A DNA stretch of 8,375 bases. Source: an uncultured Opitutales bacterium (GTDB taxonomy: Bacteria > Verrucomicrobiota > Verrucomicrobiia > Opitutales > Intestinicryptomonadaceae). Under the pieces are notes generated by a model, which was not told the origin of the DNA, ran no database searches, and worked only from the letters and a program-made list of their open reading frames with translations. Below are positions 6,490-8,375 of this stretch, one piece after another. Location: contig URYY01000097.1 of the NCBI GenBank assembly GCA_900552245.1, positions 1-8,375 on the forward strand. The letters are read 5' to 3'. The translations under genes and the position numbers were made by a program. Each line of letters starts with the position of its first letter. Position 1 is the first letter of the stretch.

Positions 6490-7002
6490 TTAAATCTTTT
6501 TAAGTTCCTTTTCAACTTCCTGTTTTGCCTTGTTTAGATGCTCCTTTAGGGCGGATTCATCTTGCTTTAAATTAGTGGAATCTAGAGCTTTTAGATGCAG
6601 GAATTTTGCGACTTTGCCCTTTAGTTTTGAGCACTCCTTCTCAGCGTCGCCGGATAGTGTTATAACGCAGTCCCAATCCTTATTCACTATTTCTTTAAGG
6701 TAATCGGCCTCGGCCTTTGCAAGAGATTCGGCATTCTTTAGTTTGTCGATTGCAAGTGTCTGGAGCTTAATTTTTGGCTTATCAATTTCAATTTCCGTCA
6801 TCTCTTCAGCGCAAGACTGGTCGGGGCAGAGCAATAAAACTGAGAGCACCTCGCCCTGCTCTTGACCGCTTTCGCGCGGCATTAGCTGATAGACTATAAA
6901 TACGGCAATCGCTATTAGCGCTATCCATATTATTTTTCCGCCACAGCCGCCCTTACAGGCGCAGCATGACGATTGAGTTTCGCACGTTGAGTTGTTATCC
7001 AT
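6490..7002 (-). CDS. Membrane-anchored, degenerate ArsC/LMW-PTP-like protein with N-terminal Cys cluster
   Basis: This 170-residue protein has a Cys-rich head (C7, C13, C14, C16, C20), one membrane helix (about 24-41) and a soluble C-terminal domain. The soluble domain follows the order of thioredoxin-coupled arsenate reductases such as plasmid pI258 ArsC. VLLLCPDQSCAEEM (53-68) aligns with the P-loop pattern FICTGNSCRSQM, and DCVITLSGDAEKEC (111-124) with DLVVTLCSDADNNC. ALD (139-141) falls where the general-acid Asp sits, and a charged C-terminal helix follows. The first Cys (C59), the third redox Cys (C124) and the Asp (D141) are kept. The P-loop Arg is Ala65 and the middle redox Cys is Ser117, so normal phosphatase or arsenate reductase activity is unlikely. 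The helix is flanked by Lys23 and Arg43, so topology is uncertain. The start is supported by AGGA six bases upstream of the ATG. Similarity is judged by eye; the real function is unknown. Confidence 0.6.
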   Translation of the reverse strand: MDNNSTCETQSSCCACKGGCGGKIIWIALIAIAVFIVYQLMPRESGQEQGEVLSVLLLCPDQSCAEEMTEIEIDKPKIKLQTLAIDKLKNAESLAKAEADYLKEIVNKDWDCVITLSGDAEKECSKLKGKVAKFLHLKALDSTNLKQDESALKEHLNKAKQEVEKELKKI

Positions 7003-7008
7003 ATACTT

Positions 7009-7012
7009 TCCT
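7009..7012 (-). promoter_or_regulatory. Ribosome binding site deciding the start at 7002
   Basis: On the - strand AAAGGAAAG ends a few bases before the ATG, with AGGA spaced six bases from it. It is the clearest Shine-Dalgarno in the window and fixes this start. Confidence 0.6.
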
Positions 7013-7031
7013 TTGTTGCTTACGTTAACTT

Positions 7032-7059
7032 AGTGTATCGTAATTTTCCGGCGCGGCAA
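7032..7059 (-). promoter_or_regulatory. Putative promoter of the ArsC-like gene
   Basis: On the - strand TTGCCG (7054-7059), a 16-base spacer and TACACT (7032-7037) each match four of six consensus positions. It lies between the upstream terminator (7061-7098) and the ribosome binding site, so the gene is probably its own transcription unit. Confidence 0.4.
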
Positions 7060-7060
7060 A

Positions 7061-7098
7061 AGGGGAAAAAGAAAAGGCGGTCGAACAAGCGACCGCCT
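7061..7098 (-). terminator. Terminator of the rluA-like/aminotransferase-like operon
   Basis: A perfect 9-bp stem (AGGCGGTCG at 7075-7083, CGACCGCCT at 7090-7098) with a 6-base loop is followed on the - strand by the T-rich tract TTTTCTTTTTCCCC. It lies about 70 bases after the aminotransferase stop at 7166. Confidence 0.85.
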
Positions 7099-7165
7099 AC
7101 GAATAAAAGAGTTAACTACTAAAGATAGAAAATAATTTATATGTGTTAACAAAAAAATAGCAATA

Positions 7166-8122
7166 CTAAAAAAACAAAAAATCTTTATTCCTCCAAAAAG
7201 AGGCGGGTCGGTTGTGTTTTGTAAGGAGGCTAAGCCTCGCATTTTCAAGGTCTTTTGCGTTTGAAAATTCCATTATTGGCGCAAAGGCCGAATCGGTATT
7301 TGCAGAACTTAAGCGCGCAAATTTAGGCAGCTTTGCCGCTTGCTTTGAATTGAAAAATTCCTCCACCGCCTCTTGGGTAGCGCTTAAAAAAGCGCCCAAA
7401 TTTAGAGCCTTTAGGATTTCGTAGCTATATACGCTTATTCGGCTTGCGCTTTTTTTATGGAAGAGTTTTTCCTCGGCGCTCAGAAATAGCTTCCTATATA
7501 TGCGCTCATCGATATCTAGTCCGTTTAGGCAGGCGCTCTTTAGCGCCATAGCTTGCAGGGCAAGGGCTGCAAATTCGGCGCAGTCTTTTGTTGGGCGCAG
7601 GGCGAGTGCGCGCGGCTTTTGCCCGCGAATTTTTAGGTAGGCGCCGTCAGGCAGGGGCAGAAGCTTTCTTAAAGATGCAAATGTTATGTCGGCGCAGCTT
7701 TGCATAGCTTCTTTGGAAAAGGGCGCGAGTGTGTGGTCTGCAAGCAGTGTTACTTCCGGGTTTGCCTTTTTAAAATCGAGCCAAAAGCCTGAGTTAAAAT
7801 TGCCGAAGTAGTTGACTGCAAGCACGATGTCGCAAGCTTTTGGAGTCTCTAAAAATTCGGGTTTAAGCTGGAGGGGAGAGTCGCTAAATTCAACTATCTC
7901 AAAGTGTTGCGAAAAGAACTTTGGAAGGCTTGGGCAGATGTAGCTTGGTATAAAAATCCTCTTTGAGTATTTTTTTAATTCAGGCAGGATTGAGCGCAGG
8001 GCGTCGCGGCCGCTTGCGTACAGTTCAATCGCGCCAAAGCGCTCAAAGAAGCTGTCTTTTGCGTCCAGAAATTTAGGGTTTACAAGCTCGTGGTAGCTGT
8101 CGAGGGCGGATAGTATAAACAT
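7166..8122 (-). CDS. DegT/DnrJ/EryC1/StrS-type PLP-dependent aminotransferase-like protein
   Basis: These 318 residues have the fold type I PLP-enzyme layout of the sugar aminotransferase (DegT/StrS) group. ASGRDAL (36-42) lies at the cofactor phosphate-binding position, and IPSYICPS (58-65) is a typical early strand and helix. ADH (128-130) supplies the Asp that pairs with the pyridine nitrogen. SLRKLLPLPDG (150-160) contains the likely Schiff-base Lys153. The SLRK-LP-PDG form is seen in DegT-like proteins near polysaccharide and surface glycan genes. Members are usually 350-400 residues; this one stops soon after LLTKHNRPASFW, where relatives tend to continue to a final LPIHQ-like stretch, so the C-terminus looks short. 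It starts 6 bases after the rluA-like stop and is presumably co-transcribed. The substrate is unknown. No strong Shine-Dalgarno precedes ATG 8122, so translation may depend on the upstream gene. Confidence 0.72.
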   Translation of the reverse strand: MFILSALDSYHELVNPKFLDAKDSFFERFGAIELYASGRDALRSILPELKKYSKRIFIPSYICPSLPKFFSQHFEIVEFSDSPLQLKPEFLETPKACDIVLAVNYFGNFNSGFWLDFKKANPEVTLLADHTLAPFSKEAMQSCADITFASLRKLLPLPDGAYLKIRGQKPRALALRPTKDCAEFAALALQAMALKSACLNGLDIDERIYRKLFLSAEEKLFHKKSASRISVYSYEILKALNLGAFLSATQEAVEEFFNSKQAAKLPKFARLSSANTDSAFAPIMEFSNAKDLENARLSLLTKHNRPASFWRNKDFLFF

Positions 8123-8128
8123 CTTAAA

Positions 8129-8375
8129 TTAGGCGAATTCCGAGCAATCGCCAAGGCCGTACTTTAGCATAAATTCCTCAAAGTCGGCTGGCGGTCTCGC
8201 CCGAAGGCGCATATTGGGTATTACTTTTGTAAAGTCGAGTTCGTAGGCGTGCAGGGCTTGGCGCGGCATGAGCAAAAGCTCTAGGTCTTGGCTGCCGAGC
8301 CCGCTTTCTATGAAGCGCAGGTAGATGTTGTCGTCGGGGCCGTAGATTTTGTCGCCAACGATTTCGTGCTCAAGC
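8129..8375 (-). CDS. RluA-family pseudouridine synthase, C-terminal end only (5' partial)
   Basis: The window holds the last 81 codons, ending at TAA (8129-8131). The text reads HEIVGDKIYG early on and RQALHAYELDF (38-48 of the visible part), which are the conserved C-terminal blocks of RluA/RluC/RluD enzymes (GHPIVGDKLYG and RQALHA-x-L). A closing PPADFEEFM stretch matches the usual LP-DF ending. These enzymes convert uridine to pseudouridine in rRNA or tRNA. The catalytic Asp in the RLD motif lies beyond the right edge, so activity and the exact target (RluA, C, D or TruC type) cannot be judged. The gene is followed after 6 bases by the aminotransferase-like gene on the same strand. Confidence 0.85.
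   Translation of the reverse strand, partial: LEHEIVGDKIYGPDDNIYLRFIESGLGSQDLELLLMPRQALHAYELDFTKVIPNMRLRARPPADFEEFMLKYGLGDCSEFA

Noticed and set aside
6420..7060. Active arsenate reductase in a resistance operon
   Set aside because: The P-loop Arg and middle redox Cys are missing, and no arsR, arsB, acr3 or thioredoxin gene lies nearby.
7030..7248. 72-codon reading frame on the - strand with a hydrophobic stretch
   Set aside because: It overlaps the end of the aminotransferase-like gene and crosses the 9-bp stem terminator at 7075-7098; hydrophobicity comes from T-rich DNA.

Overview
The window looks like chromosomal DNA from a Verrucomicrobiota-type bacterium, possibly a gut-associated Opitutales/Puniceicoccaceae relative. 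This is inference. It rests on two surface proteins ending in PEP-CTERM exosortase sorting signals, a secreted heparinase II/III-type polysaccharide lyase with an N-terminal Cys motif, and a family-4-like uracil-DNA glycosylase that has lost part of its iron-sulfur ligand set. No rRNA, tRNA, CRISPR array, transposase or phage gene is visible.

Left part, + strand (1-4087). The 3' part of a PEP-CTERM surface protein runs in from the left edge and ends at a strong terminator. A small DUF805-like membrane protein follows, with a second terminator-like hairpin built into the end of its coding sequence. Next comes a uracil-DNA glycosylase superfamily gene, then an AT-rich spacer with a short palindrome and a possible -35 box. 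After the spacer is a second PEP-CTERM protein, clearly paralogous to the first but broken by a +1 frameshift near base 2940. A strong terminator closes this unit.

Middle (about 4090-4416). This is a gene-free stretch between two convergent genes, bounded by terminators and holding several short hairpins.

Right part, - strand (4417-8375). Read in the direction of transcription from the right edge: the 3' end of an RluA-family pseudouridine synthase; 6 bases later a DegT/StrS-type PLP-dependent aminotransferase-like gene ending at a 9-bp stem terminator; then a stand-alone gene with its own apparent promoter and terminator; then the lyase. The stand-alone gene encodes a membrane-anchored, Cys-rich protein whose C-terminal domain looks like a thioredoxin-coupled arsenate reductase (LMW-PTP fold) that has lost its key catalytic residues.

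No single pathway links all the genes. The PEP-CTERM proteins and the lyase point to a cell surface that interacts with or digests polysaccharides; the rest is housekeeping or unknown. The most unusual item is the degenerate ArsC-like membrane protein (6490-7002), followed by the frameshifted PEP-CTERM paralogue and the cluster-depleted uracil-DNA glycosylase.
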